Source: Rhabditoides inermis (Eukaryota > Nematoda > Chromadorea > Rhabditida > Rhabditidae). Taken from it: a DNA stretch of 64,000 nucleotides. This document shows positions 1 to 12,376 of this stretch, piece by piece. The notes below the pieces were generated by a model that had not been told where the DNA came from, did not search any database, and saw only the letters and a list, made by a program, of their open reading frames with translations. Both the position numbers and the translations under genes were made by a program. The DNA lies in the NCBI GenBank assembly GCA_963966185.1, contig CAWZYM010000020.1, positions 1,729,501 through 1,793,500 of the forward strand, written 5' to 3'. Within the stretch, counting starts at the first letter, position 1. Every line of letters begins with the position of its first letter.

Positions 1-1184
1 TGCACCTCGCACTGATTGTGCGCCGACTTGGAATTGTTCGGGGGAAGCAACTGAAAGAAGAACACCACATATATCCACATCTGGAAACTAGCCCATACCT
101 GGTCGAGTGAAACTCGTCCGATCAGCCGCACCATGTCCTTCTTCTGCAGAAACACCTTGTCGAACACCTGTAATATGGGAATGGGCGTGGTCAGAGGAGG
201 CGGGGACTACCTCGAGATCCACAGTGAGATCCTTGGCTACTCGCCGCTCGAACGGAAACTTGACGATGGAGGCAGATGAGGAAGCGTCCGTCGGCTGCCA
301 TACCAGCGAGAAGCCGCTCTTCGTCACCTGAGGGGGCGGGACTAGAGGAGGCGGGACTAGAGGAGGCGGGGCCTAATGTCACACCTGCTTCTGGCTGAGG
401 TCCGCGTTGAATGTGGTCACCTTCTTGTTACCGTAGCCAAGCTTCAGCCGCAGCTGCTCTCGTTGCACCGGAATGTCCTTAAATTAATTAATTGAGTGGG
501 CGGAGTCAGAGTGGGCGGGGTCTACCTTAAGTGCGATCGACGGAATGTGCAGGTCGCCGTACGCGATGTTAGAGAGATCCTGGCTTTCCAGTCCCATGAA
601 AGAGGGGGCGTTGTGACCACTAGAAGAGAGGAAATGAGAGAAAGAGAGAGAGAGAGGGAGAGGGAGAGGGAGAGAGAGAGGGAGAGAGAGAGAGAGCGAG
701 GGGGAGAGGGACGCACCGGAACATGCATCCTCTCCTCCAAAATGGCTCTTCGAAGTGCGTGCTCCACAGCTTCTTTGTCTGAGCCTCTCCCTTGAGTAGC
801 TTGCTGTTCTTTGACCTGCAAAAGCATCCGTAAGCCACGCCCTCCTGGACACGCCCACCTGTCGTTGACGGAATCATCATGCTTCAGCAGTCCACCGAAA
901 ATAGCGATACAGTCACGCTCGTAGTTTAAAGGGTGAACCTGTAACAGTCTACTGTATGGGGGGGGTTGACCTGCAAAAGTGACCTGCAATCACAAAGAAG
1001 ATGGCGTATGGAAACCAGAACACAGACGAATAGTACAAATCGGCGAAATTGAATATCATTGATAATGTAGATTGAAGTAGTGAGATTGGAAAACAAGAGG
1101 GCTGACCTGATGTGTGTGCCAGATGAGGTCAAAGTCGTAGCAGGGAGTGAGGAACTGATCGCCGTACGTCTGAAATCAAGCTCT

Positions 1185-1242
<58 letters not shown>

Positions 1243-3733
1243 CCTTGCGTGCCTGTTTGAGCAACAGGAACTGCACGTATCGTCGGACGGCGTCTGCGAG
1301 GAACTTGGACGACGTGTAGTGCGGCAGAGACACCTGCAAACACGTGTATCAAGGCGTTGTCAGTCTCTCTAGAAACCATTTCGAAAAAAATCGTGGTTAA
1401 AGGGCAATCGCAAGTGGATTAAGTGGTTTGAGGTTGCTCGGACGTTGTTGATGTTAGAAGAAATTTGAAGGCAAGTAGAGAGACGTTTCGCAAGGCATTT
1501 CTAGGGTAGTTGGAAGGCATTTCGGGCGTAGTTTGAAGAGATTGACAGGTCGCAGGTACTTGACATTTCCTCCATTCCTCTTTCTCTTGATGTGAGACGC
1601 ATTCATTCGTCGCGATCGCGTGATATAGCAGAGACAGAATGGATGGTATTCTGCACCCGCAATAGGAAACGTCGTGGGTGGTCCTATCTGCATTCAGCAT
1701 TGCATCTCGCTCTCACATACACATTCCACTATTAGATAGACATCCTCCCACTCACTCACTCCCTCATTCATCCATATCTGATCTTTGTTGTCTTGGCCTT
1801 AGCGTTTCTTGCCCTTGTCTACATACATCTTTTCTCCCCACCCCTTCTCCGACCTAGCTTCATTAAAAGTGTCACACGACTCTCTCGGATGTGGCCAATA
1901 GACTCATGCAAACATGCAGCAGGATTCAGAGTGCCCCCTCACAACCTCTCATCTCTCTCTTTCTCTCTCTCTCCCCTTCCTCCCCCTCTCTCTCCCTTCT
2001 CAACCGGGTTCACTACGCATGCATGGCTTGTCAAAGCGTAGCGTCGAAAACAATACCAGTACATGCTCCCACTCACACACAATTGGAATGGCACGCGATG
2101 CGGGGCAGCCGTCCTTCTCTTCTCCCTTCCCAACACTTCAGTTTACACTGAAGTGTTGGGAAGCAGTGAGTGTCGAATCCAAGACACCTCCTAGACACGC
2201 GAAAAAGCAGCGAGCGCCTCACAAAGAAACCACTCGCACAGGTGTAATTGCAGTACATTCACAAAGCAATTCGCCCCTTCTTCCCCTCCCTCTGTTCCAT
2301 AGGTAATCAATCAATCGTGAGCTGGCCTCCTCATCCCATCACCCTCCGGCGAGATGGCTTCCAATCAAAACACTGCGACGCTGCTGCCGCCACCCGGCGG
2401 CGGCTCGCATTGACTCATGCCTCACTCTATCCCTCACCCTCCCCCACAACAAGACTCGTAAAGAGGAGGAAGAGAGGAGCAGGTGGAAACCCGAGCCACA
2501 CAACGTGCACATGCGCCGCATTCCCCACATGCCATCATTTTGTCGTCACACTCAGTATGTGTGTGACATAGTAGTCCCTTCTAAAAACGGCGTGAAGCCG
2601 CGTCACACCTGTGATGCCAATCCACACACATCACCGGTCGCATTCCGTATCGGATTTCAACCGCTTTCCGGAATCTAGCTCTTTCGAGAAAACATGTCAT
2701 CTTGTCAAATGATGGCCGTCCATCATTACACATTGCCCCGCACAGCTCAAGTACAGCCCTCCTTTCTAATAGCCCCCATCAGCTATAGCTGAGGCGGGAA
2801 GAGTGCTGTGAACTCCGCGGTGGCTGCAAGTGCCCTAATCCAGAGAGGATGCCGTCTGCGGTGAACAACAACTAGCTCGCACTCTCCTCACATACCACTC
2901 CTCAATCATCTACGAAAAGAGACCGCCGACGACACAATGAAAAGAGAAAGCCGACACGCTTGTATTCGCGTAAGTTCAGGACAGTGCAACACTGAATACT
3001 GACACCCATACAATCGGCTATTCACAGAGAGGGAAGCTGGCAGGGCCTCCCTCTCTCTCCTTCCACTCTGTCCACTTCCCGCTAACCTGCAGCTTTTCTC
3101 GCCGAGCATCCCCCTCTCTCCTCTCTCGCATATTCGATTGTGCGACGCGCGTCCCTCCAGGGCTTTTCCGCCCCCCCCCCCCTCTCCCTTCTCCCACCCA
3201 CTCTCACTCCCTCACTCACTCCCCACTCATTACACGCCAAGCCATAACGAGCCAGCAAAGAGAAGAGAAGAACGCCGAACATCGTAAACAACGCAATGAT
3301 GGGGATAGATACGCAAGTGCCAGAGAAATAAACAAGTGTATAATGTGAAAAGTGATAGGGTAGCTAAAGGCATGGTAACGAAAAAAACACACATCAGATA
3401 TCCAATATAATACAAAATGGGGGTACCTGGTAGTTGAAGTTTCTCTGTCGCTGGACGGCACCGGCGATATCGTAGCCACTCTTGGGAGTATAGGGCTGGG
3501 ACGAGGACGACGAAGACGCGAGGAAATCATACGGCTCACCACTACAACAAAAACATCACACTTCGTGAGAAACCTCCCCGGAGCCCATGAATGGTATGCA
3601 TCTGCTGACGTACCTGCAGTGTGCGTCCCATGCGCGCACACTTGACTCGTAACGCTTCTGTATCTCATCGCTTGACAGCAGCTTGTGATCCACCACTGTC
3701 CCGCAGATCGCCTCACAGTCCTGCAGTAGAGTT

Positions 3734-3768
<35 letters not shown>

Positions 3769-3769
3769 C

Positions 3770-3814
<45 letters not shown>

Positions 3815-4113
3815 CGTCGCTGAGAGACAGCTGTGTGTGTCGGGGGAACTCTCTCTTCCCCCACTCTTCTTCTCTCCGATCTCTGAGCCTATCAAATTCG
3901 GCTATTAGTCTGGCGGACAGCATATTAGCATGTTGTGGGGCTGTGGATCCCTTGGGTGCGAGGAGGTCCAATACTGAGAGGGGGCAACACGGACGAGCCG
4001 TTCCGACATCCCTATCGACCCATGTACTCGACATAAAGCGCGAGTCCACACCTCCTGCCTCTCTAATCAGCGCACTCACTCCAGCACATAGCCATTACCA
4101 ACTTTCTGTCTTC

Positions 4114-4153
<40 letters not shown>

Positions 4154-4826
4154 ACACTCAAAAAACGAGCACACGGCTCAAAGGCGGCAAAAACGGCGAA
4201 GCGACATGGACAGCGTCGGAGCAAGGCGTCAAGACAACTTCATTCCACGTACATTTCCTCGGCTTCCTCTCAGGCCTCTCCACTCGCCTCATCTGCCACA
4301 AGCCCTTTCCACCTCTACGACGCAACAAAACCAACCATAAATTCAAAGAATCCCCCTATCACTTTTCATTCAGTCTCGCCATATGTTTCAGACAATAAAT
4401 GGCATTTAGAAATACACCAATACATAAAATAGTACAAATACATGAGCACAATACATATAAAACCATGGAGTCAAACCTGATGATAATGAAGAGGGCTCAG
4501 CATGTGAGTGTGCCATACCCAGTGCACGTCCAAAGGAGGTATTACATTCAGATCAGGGTGAGCTGCCTAAATTAGCGGTGGAGGGAAGCTGTGCTAACAG
4601 CGTCAATTTCACATACCTGCATCGGTAGCCAGAACATTTCATATCGGCGAATTGCTTGATTGACCACATCCGGCTCATATAACAAAGGAGCCTTCCGATC
4701 AATCATACGAAGAAAATTAGCCTCCCGTTGTGCAGCAGATACCAAATCAACAGTCAATCCATTTGCCATTTGTTGCGCTGTGGAGCGCAAGGCGGGCGCC
4801 GCCGCATACTCCGGCGGCGCAGACAT
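1..4826 (-). CDS. Glycine-rich domain (DUF1399/GRDP-type) protein, 3' end beyond the window
   Basis: Homologue of the DUF1399 'glycine-rich domain-containing' family of plants, fungi and nematodes, whose biochemical role is poorly known. Exons read on the minus strand: 4826-4617, 4566-4477, 3720-3614, 3541-3427, 1333-about 1250, 1169-1107, 938-859, 815-717, 619-526, 477-385, 327-211, 167-99 and 50 to the edge. The family hallmark, a tryptophan-histidine motif, occurs twice: DVHWVWHTHMLSPLHYHQ in exon 2 and DFDLIWHTHQ followed by VHPLNYERDC across exons 6-7. Exon 1 carries the usual lead-in (VDLVSAAQREANFLRMID, then RRYEMFWLP). I chose the start MSAPPEY at 4826; an in-frame ATG at 4862 is possible. 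The intron at 3426-1334 is about 2.1 kb, far longer than the rest. The intron after the exon ending near 1250 contains no GT and must use a GC donor (see findings). The C-terminal half lies outside the window. Confidence 0.85.
1191..1242. repeat. CT/GA microsatellite in an intron
   Basis: A run of CT dinucleotides with one TTT interruption fills nearly the whole intron between two DUF1399-gene exons. Similar tracts in this gene lie at 629-705, 3737-3811 and 4117-4150. Confidence 0.95.
2126..2163. repeat. Perfect 17-bp inverted repeat, 4-nt loop
   Basis: The arm CTTCCCAACACTTCAGT at 2126-2142 is perfectly complementary to 2147-2163, with the loop TTAC between. It lies inside the 2.1-kb intron of the DUF1399 gene. 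The rest of that intron (1334-3426) shows only pyrimidine-rich low-complexity sequence and no gene I can support. Confidence 0.9.
3737..3811. repeat. (GA)n followed by (CT)n, self-complementary
   Basis: About 30 nt of GA repeats run through a short GCTCCGC centre into about 40 nt of CT repeats. The single strand can therefore fold into a long hairpin. It lies in the intron upstream of the VVDHKLLSSDEI exon. Confidence 0.9.
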
Positions 4827-5016
4827 CGATTGAAAAGCTCCGCCCACTTCAAACCCTCGCACCTATTGCTCCGCCCACAACCCAATCAACGAAGACGAAC
4901 AAGCTCAATAAAACAATTCATCTTTCGATTCGATAATAGACAACACGAATTTTATATCATATTTATTTAAACTCTATCCTCCAAACGATCATCAACACTA
5001 CAAAGATATACATCGT

Positions 5017-7127
5017 TTACGCCTTGAATCCAGCCAGGAAGCTGACGACGAGCTCCTTCAGCTTGGCGTCGGAGGCGGGAGAGATCTGGCCCTCCTCACG
5101 GATAGTCTTGAGCAGATCCTGCTGGGTGGACCTGATGTGGGCGAGGAACTCCTTCTCGAACTGGGTGATCTTGGAAGGGTCGATCTTGTCGAGGTGTCCC
5201 TTGACTCCGGCGTAGATGACGGAAACCTGCTCCTCAATAGCCATGGGGACGTACTGTCCCTGCTTGAGCAGCTCGGTAAGACGCACTCCACGGTTCAGCA
5301 GCTGCTGGGTGGCGGCATCGAGATCAGATCCGAATTGAGCGAAGGCGGCGACCTCACGGTACTGGGCCAGCTCGAGCTTCATGGATCCGGCGACCTGCTT
5401 CATGGCCTTGGTCTGGGCAGCAGATCCGACACGGGACACTGAGAGACCGACGTTGATGGCGGGGCGGACTCCCTTGTAGAACAGCTCAGTCTCGAGGAAG
5501 ATCTGTCCGTCAGTGATGGAAATCACGTTGGTGGGAATGTAAGCGGACACATCTCCGGCCTGAGTCTCGATGACGGGCAGGGCGGTGAGGGATCCTCCTC
5601 CAAGAGAAGGGTTCATCTTGGCGGCACGCTCCAGGAGACGAGAGTGGAGGTAGAAGACATCTCCGGGGTAGGCCTCACGGCCAGGGGGACGACGGAGCAG
5701 AAGAGACATCTGACGGTAGGCGACGGCCTGCTTGGACAGATCATCATAGATGATCAGAGCGTGCTTGCCGTTGTCGCGGAAGAACTCTCCCATAGCGCAT
5801 CCAGAATAGGGAGCCAGGTACTGGAGAGGAGCAGCATCGGAAGCGGTGGCGGACACGATGGTGGTGTATCCAATAGCTCCAGAGTCGGTGAGGCGCTTCA
5901 CGATCTGAGCGACGGTGGAACGCTTCTGTCCAATAGCGACGTAGATGCAGTACAGCTTCTTCTTCTCGTCTCCAGCATCGTTGAACCTCTTCTGGTTGAT
6001 GATGGTGTCAATGGCGATGGCGGTCTTTCTGAAAAGAGACAAATTACATCACAACTAAATATAGTTAATAATTTCACTCACCCGGTCTGACGATCTCCAA
6101 TGATCAGCTCACGCTGTCCACGGCCAATAGGCACAAGGGAATCGACGGCCTTCACTCCAGTAACCATGGGCTCGCGCACACCAATGCGGGGGATGATTCC
6201 AGGGGCCTTAACTCCGACACGAGAGCGCTGAGAGGTCTTAATGGGTCCCTTTCCGTCGATAGGGTTTCCCAGAGCGTCGACGACGCGGCCAAGAAGCTCC
6301 TCTCCGACGGGGACGTCGACAATAGCTCCGGTACGCTTGACAATATCTCCCTCGCGGATGACCTTGTCGTTACCGAACACGACAACTCCGACGTTGTCGT
6401 TCTCGAGGTTAAGAGCCATACCCTGAAAACAAACAATAAATACATACTTAAAAAAATACAACTCACTTTCATTCCAGAGTCGAACTCAACCATCTCCTCG
6501 GCCTGGATGTTCTTCAGTCCGTAGACACGAGCAATTCCGTCTCCAATGGAAAGAACCTTTCCGGTCTCCTCAAGGTTGATCTGAGACTCCTGTCCGAGGA
6601 TGCGCTCCTCAAGAATTTTGGAGACCTCAGCTCCGGCAGCCTGGGCGCGGGCAGTGGTGGCGATGCCATTCTGAGACACCTAGAATACATGGCGTTAGAC
6701 ACATAACCATTTAAAACGTGCAAAACTGAACATCACTAAGAACAAGTACAAAAAGGCTATAAACTGGTTTCAAGAAACATAGAAGAGCATATAAACTAGC
6801 GAATATCTACGTTTAATGACAAACGAACTTGAAATACGTAGAATAAACATCTCAGTGAATTCATAAAACCTAGTATTATGATTTGAAGAGCTTTAAAAGT
6901 GAGATTTCCGTGTAAAAAAGGATATTACATCCATTAAATCAAGAAGATACAGAACACCTACACTGCAAAGACAAAAACAAAGCAGAACTACTCAAAAGTT
7001 ACAAATACTAAAACTGTAGGATCGCAACAACATCGAAAAACAACAAGATAGTGAGTACGCAATACAAACAATAATATAATAAAAGTCTCACCTTGCCGAT
7101 AGCGCTGACGATTCTCTTGGACAGCAT
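5017..7127 (-). CDS. atp-1: Mitochondrial ATP synthase F1 subunit alpha
   Basis: Catalytic-core alpha subunit of complex V in the mitochondrial matrix. It forms the alpha3beta3 hexamer that makes ATP from ADP and phosphate. Exons: 7127-7092, 6679-6467, 6422-6082 and 6028-5017, giving 533 residues, normal for the family. The short first exon ([12 protein letters not shown]) begins a basic presequence. The N-terminal beta barrel, the Walker A region GDRQTGKTAIAID (split by the last intron), the segment [20 protein letters not shown] and the signature [17 protein letters not shown] are all present. The C-terminus ends AGFKA. Codon use is strongly biased to GC-ending codons, as expected for a highly expressed gene. 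Intron 1 (7091-6680, about 410 nt) is AT-rich and could hold regulatory sequence. The gene is transcribed divergently from the microspherule gene. Confidence 0.97.
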
Positions 7128-7530
7128 CTTCCCTCAGGCGGTAGCCGTACGGACTCTACAAGCAGAGAATATACCGAGTTTTTGGACAAGTGAGAGGAAA
7201 AATTCTAACACTTGTGGGAATGGGTTGCCTTGAAAAGTAGGCTCTCGCACGGAAAAATTATTACGGTAGATATGAGTTTTTGGCGCGCCGCATTTGATTG
7301 TTGTTTCGTTGTTTAGTTTATGCGTTCCAGCTGATTATTCTGATTGAAATTTGATATTTTCAAAACACATAATTTAATTAGTTCAAATGAAGAGGTATCC
7401 CTTAATTACGCTTCAATTTTGTCCGTTTGTGGTACGCGCACTATCAATTGTCATGCTAACAGAAACGATAACAATGACATACGCGAAACATATTATAAAT
7501 AAATTGAACACGAATTATACCTTTATAGAA
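7128..7530. promoter_or_regulatory. Divergent intergenic region between atp-1 and MCRS1
   Basis: About 400 bp separate two genes transcribed away from each other, so this must contain both 5' regions. It is AT-rich and includes a GGCGCGCC motif near 7282. No TATA box or other defined promoter element was identified. The MCRS1 reading frame stays open back to an ATG at 7387, but the composition there does not look coding. Confidence 0.5.
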
Positions 7531-9723
7531 ATGGACGAGGGGAGTCAACAAACGGGAGAAACCGTTCGCCAAGCACCCACAATGTCTAAGTGAGTTGTGC
7601 TTACTGTTTCCTCTCGTCATTTATCTTTTCGCAGTGGAAATGATATGTAAATGTGAATTTCTGAAATGATGTTTGCGTTATGTAAATTTTCTTTTGTTAC
7701 AGAGACGATGACGGTGGTGAGAGGAAAGTGCGTCGCTCTACACGAGAAATCAAAAGACCGAAATTTGACGACGAACTCGTGGAGAGTGCGGCGCTGTCAG
7801 ATTTGGCTAAGATGTCGTCGCCGTTGAAGAAACGAACGAGTACTGACCGTGCTATACATTCGCCAACTGTGTCCATAACTGAATCTGTGGGTCCACCGTC
7901 TGCTGTTTCTCCATCCATCATCGAGGTCGTTTTTAACTTACATATTTCATTTCTGATATATCATACTTGTATTTAGGAGCCGATTGGATCGAAATCTGGT
8001 CTGCGGAAGCGTGTTCCTAAAGCAGATAAAGGAGACGATACCATGTATGAGCCGGTAGAGGAAATGTCTGCGCGCATAGAAAAGCGCCGAAGAGACAGCA
8101 GAGTCGCAAGCAAAGTGTGTGTTGTTTATTATGCGCTTTTTGATTTCTGCTGGGTATTATCACAGATTGTTTACAGGACATGAAAACAAAAGAACTGGCT
8201 GCTGCATCTGAAGTCGCTGATACTATGGTGACTGAGGCGTTGCGTAGATGGACCGCGCACGATGACGTTGCTCTTCTTACTGCTGCAACTCACGTTAGTT
8301 TTTTTTTTTAATTTATGACAGATAATAAGCGAGTAAATCATATCCATAATGTTTTTAGGTATGCGATTTAGCTGCCGTGTTCGCATACGTGCGCTTCAGT
8401 CGCGTCTACACGTTGTCCGAGATTGAAGAGCGATGGTATGAGCTCATGTATGATGAGAACCTCAGCAAGCAGGCCAAGAAACGCATGGCAGAGCTGCGGC
8501 CAGAGGAGATTCTCAGAATACAGGTATTTCATCAACATTCATTTTTTCATGTGAACATAATTGTTATTCAGTCTCTGACTGTATTTACCATGGAAGAGGA
8601 GCGTCTTTTGCTTACCGAGTTTCCTATTCCTCTCGCCCAGGACCAGGATCCTGCGTCTATTCCCAAGATTGATGATGTAAGTCAAATGTAATGTGATTCT
8701 CATGATTCATTGTGATATTTTCTGTTGCAGATGGAACGATTTCTGCGTCAGAGGAAATCTGATTTTCATCCTGCACGTACGGGGCAGGTCCTCCTCGATC
8801 ACTGGATGATACTGAGACAGTGAGTTTGGTTTGGAAAAATGCGTTGTAATTCACACAATGAAGGAAACAGTGTATCATTTGACATAACGTTTATTGAGCA
8901 AGTGTGAGGGCGATGGACATAGTACGCACATACAATGTCGCGTGTCAAAATAATAATTATACCGACTCATATATAATATATAAATTGCATATATAAAATA
9001 TCCAAAACTCAAATGATACATAGACATGTGTATATAAATAAAACAAGAGTTCACTCGAGACGAGAGACAAATGGAGAGAGAAACAAGTAGGCGGGCGGGG
9101 CGAGTGCGACGAGAGAAGAGAGAGGGAAGGGAGAGGCAGTGAGTGGCTGATAGTATATGGAGGCGGCAGTGGCGATGGATGGGATGGGATGGGAGACGAA
9201 TGATGTGTGCATTTGCAGGCACGACTTGAGGATGGGGGAGCCGCGCGCGCTGCAGCTGTCTGCGGTGGAGCGTCAGACGCAACTTACATCGGATCTCGCC
9301 CTCGAAGAGGCTCGACTCGGACGCGAGCTTGCTCGCTGCTCTGCCAGCAATGGATGGAGGTCGGTAGCGGTGGAACCCGTTACCGGCATCCCACCACCCA
9401 ATCGTGACGGGCACGCGCAGCTGAGAGGCAGGGTGATGGTGTACACACTGAAGGCGAACAAGGTGTGGATGGGACGGAACACGCCGCGCCAACCCGTGGA
9501 GGTGAACCTCGCCCTTGAGGGACCAGCCCTCAAGGTGAGCCGAAAGCAGTGTGTGCTGGTGCGAGACCCGCACACACGCGCCTTCTCCATCACCAACCAC
9601 GGACGCCGCCCGATCACGGTGGACGGTAGAGTGCTGCTCGCCAACAACCGCACGCAGCTCGCCGACGGATCCCTCATCGAAATCGCCCACATCAGACTCG
9701 TCTTCAAGAACAGCGCTCCCTAG
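7531..9723 (+). CDS. MCRS1: Microspherule protein 1 homologue, FHA-domain nuclear protein
   Basis: In animals MCRS1 is a nuclear/nucleolar FHA protein of the NSL and INO80 chromatin complexes. Exons: 7531-7589, 7703-7925, 7977-8114, 8177-8293, 8359-8523, 8572-8676, 8731-8819 and 9219-9723, all in phase, giving 466 residues. The N-terminus is acidic and basic with a possible nuclear signal ([14 protein letters not shown]). The N-terminal MCRS domain is clear: [15 protein letters not shown], then [20 protein letters not shown]. The last exon holds the FHA domain with [27 protein letters not shown] and [11 protein letters not shown]. The donor after exon 2 (GAG|GTCGTT) is weak. The last intron (8820-9218) is long and contains a short GGGAT tandem. 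The start at 7531 was taken because upstream sequence looks untranslated. Confidence 0.88.
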
Positions 9724-9864
9724 CCAGACGACTCCTGTAATACAATCAAATACTGTACAGTTTTCTAATGTCAATGATCTCGATTCATAAAGTGTGTGTA
9801 GTTTGGGTGAGTGAGTGCTGCGTGGGCGGATGGGTGTGGGTGGATGTGACTAGACTAGTACCTG

Positions 9865-10486
9865 CTATACGGCGGCTTGCGCCGCTCGCGTTCTTCCTCT
9901 GCCTCCCTCGTCTTCGCTGCCCTGATGGACGGGTCCTCCTGGGCCGCCCGGATGTGAAATCATCTGCAAGGGGGGCGGGTGTGTGGTGGGCGGGGCTAGC
10001 AAGAAAACACAATCTGCCCCTAACAGGCCACGCATAATAACGCAAGGTGTGTGGGGTGAGGTAAGCAGTGACTGGCATGGGCTGTGGATATTGAACGAAC
10101 CTTTTTGGCTGCACCCATGTTGAAGACGAAGTTGCGCCAGCCGAGCCGTCTGCTACCCTGCTGTTGCGCAGCCGACAACACACCCTGAACAAAGATTATG
10201 GTCCAGGATCTATTTTTTTTCAAAATTCGAAGTGATTGAGAAATAATGTTTAATATCATATAAAAAGATGGTATCATACATACTGTTCGCACCTTGTAAA
10301 TGTGTGAGCGGGCGAAACGGGGGTAACTGTCCTTGCTCATGAGAGTGAAGACGTGCTCCTCTGCGTGGGTGAATGCGTGTCGCTTGCTCTTCCCCTCCTG
10401 CTTCAGACACGCCAGCGTCAGCTCGAGCGTCCGAGAGTCCACGTTCACCTGCACAACACCGTTCCTCATCTTCTCCCCTCTCTCTA

Positions 10487-10533
<47 letters not shown>

Positions 10534-12317
10534 CTGGCAAGGCGCGCCGGGTGCGAGGAACTCCTGCTCGATTCTCTGCGCCTTTGCCTCAATCTGCGTG
10601 TTCGGGCTGTTCTTGAGGTCCTGGATCGCCATCCAAAAGCGAATGTTCTCCGAGGAGAACTCGCTCTCCAGAAATGTCTCTAATACCTGCAACGAGAGGG
10701 AGGGTGAGAAGCAGCGGAGGTAGGGAACGGACCTGTCTTCCTATGGGATCCCTGACCAATTCGTGCACGGAGAGGCCCCACCGCTGCACGCGTCGCTCCG
10801 TCGGCACTTCCACACTGCAACAACACAGAGGTCGCCAATATGTACTTCATTTAAGTAAAAGAGCGCAGTAAACTGACGCTATGGTCTTGTAAAAGGCAAT
10901 ATGCATATTTTCATACATGATTTGCACCATGCTCATACGATTAAAATATGTATGAATACCCACGTGTCGGTGTTGAGCGACCAGAGCTGTGTGTCGTCGG
11001 ATATCCAGGGGTTGCTCGGCTGGACGGGTGCCAGCAGTGGGTCGTACGGATGCCGCTGCTCCACCCATTGCACCATCCTCAAACACGCCCCGTTCCATTC
11101 AAAGCTATTCACGAAATACACAGACACATGACACGATGCTCTGCGAAAAAAAAAGATTCTGTATTTTTTTCAATCGTGGCACAATAGTATGTGTGTATAC
11201 AAGAATTTGGTTGCAAGTATATGACTACTTATTTCTGACAGCTGAGAATATACCATTCAAGTCGATGATGAGAACCAATAATGGCAAATAATGATAGATA
11301 TACTATACTCACGTGTCGGAGGCTTTCAAAGCCTTGAGCCATGGCTTGGTCTTGAGTGAAAACTGCAACCGGTCGAGAAGTGCTCGGTAGTCCTGTGCCG
11401 TAGCCTTCCGCAAACTCCGCACAGTCTGTTATATATTATGTAGACAAAATAATGCACTCTTCGCTTTTCAATAAAAGAGACAGATTGAACAGATATTGAT
11501 CCAGAAACAAAATTTGTAGAATTGCGCGTGTAGAAATTGAACAGCGCAAACATGTAAATGAAAAACATAAACAATACAAGAAGGGACCAACTTTTTGAAT
11601 GTGTTGTTCGAGGCAGTTGGCGGCGCCGGGCCATCTCAAACGCCAGAACGCGCGCTCCTCCGAATCGTACACCACCTGATACAAACATACAGGTCATCAT
11701 GCCGATCATAAGATCTCTGTTGTTAATAATCTACTATTGAATAAAATAATAGAGAGAAATGAAGTGGTAAGCTATAATTGCGAAAAGATGGATATCGAGT
11801 CAAAATGGAAATCAAAGTAGAACAGATAAGTCGGAATGAGAGTCAGTTGATGTGCATATTGTGTATATTTGTGAATGAAGAGAGTGTAATGGCTGACCAC
11901 CTTGTCGGCCTTCTTCTTCTCCTTCTGCTGTTTGAGCTGCAGCTCTGCCTGTGTAGAGATGAAGCCCCACATGTGAGCCAGCAACTCCGCCAACCTGAAA
12001 CCACCATGAACTACATTATGTTTATCTCAACAAAAAATTGAGGAATGTCATATTGTGTCATTGTGTGAGTACCCACCGGTTGTAAGCGACCACCTCCTCT
12101 TCTTCCAATCCATGCTTCTGCTCATTACGTAACAATCGCTTGTACAAGTAGATGGCTGAAAGTTTACTATTCATTGTTTGTTCATCACTTTTTTCAATTT
12201 CTCCATATTTTCAAGCGTTATCTGCTTCCTCTGATCCCTCAGCGTTTTTCATCGTGTACACAAATCACGCGTCTAAAAATATCGGCTGTCTGCTATTGGG
12301 AGGGAGAGGGAGAAGAG

Positions 12318-12376
<59 letters not shown>

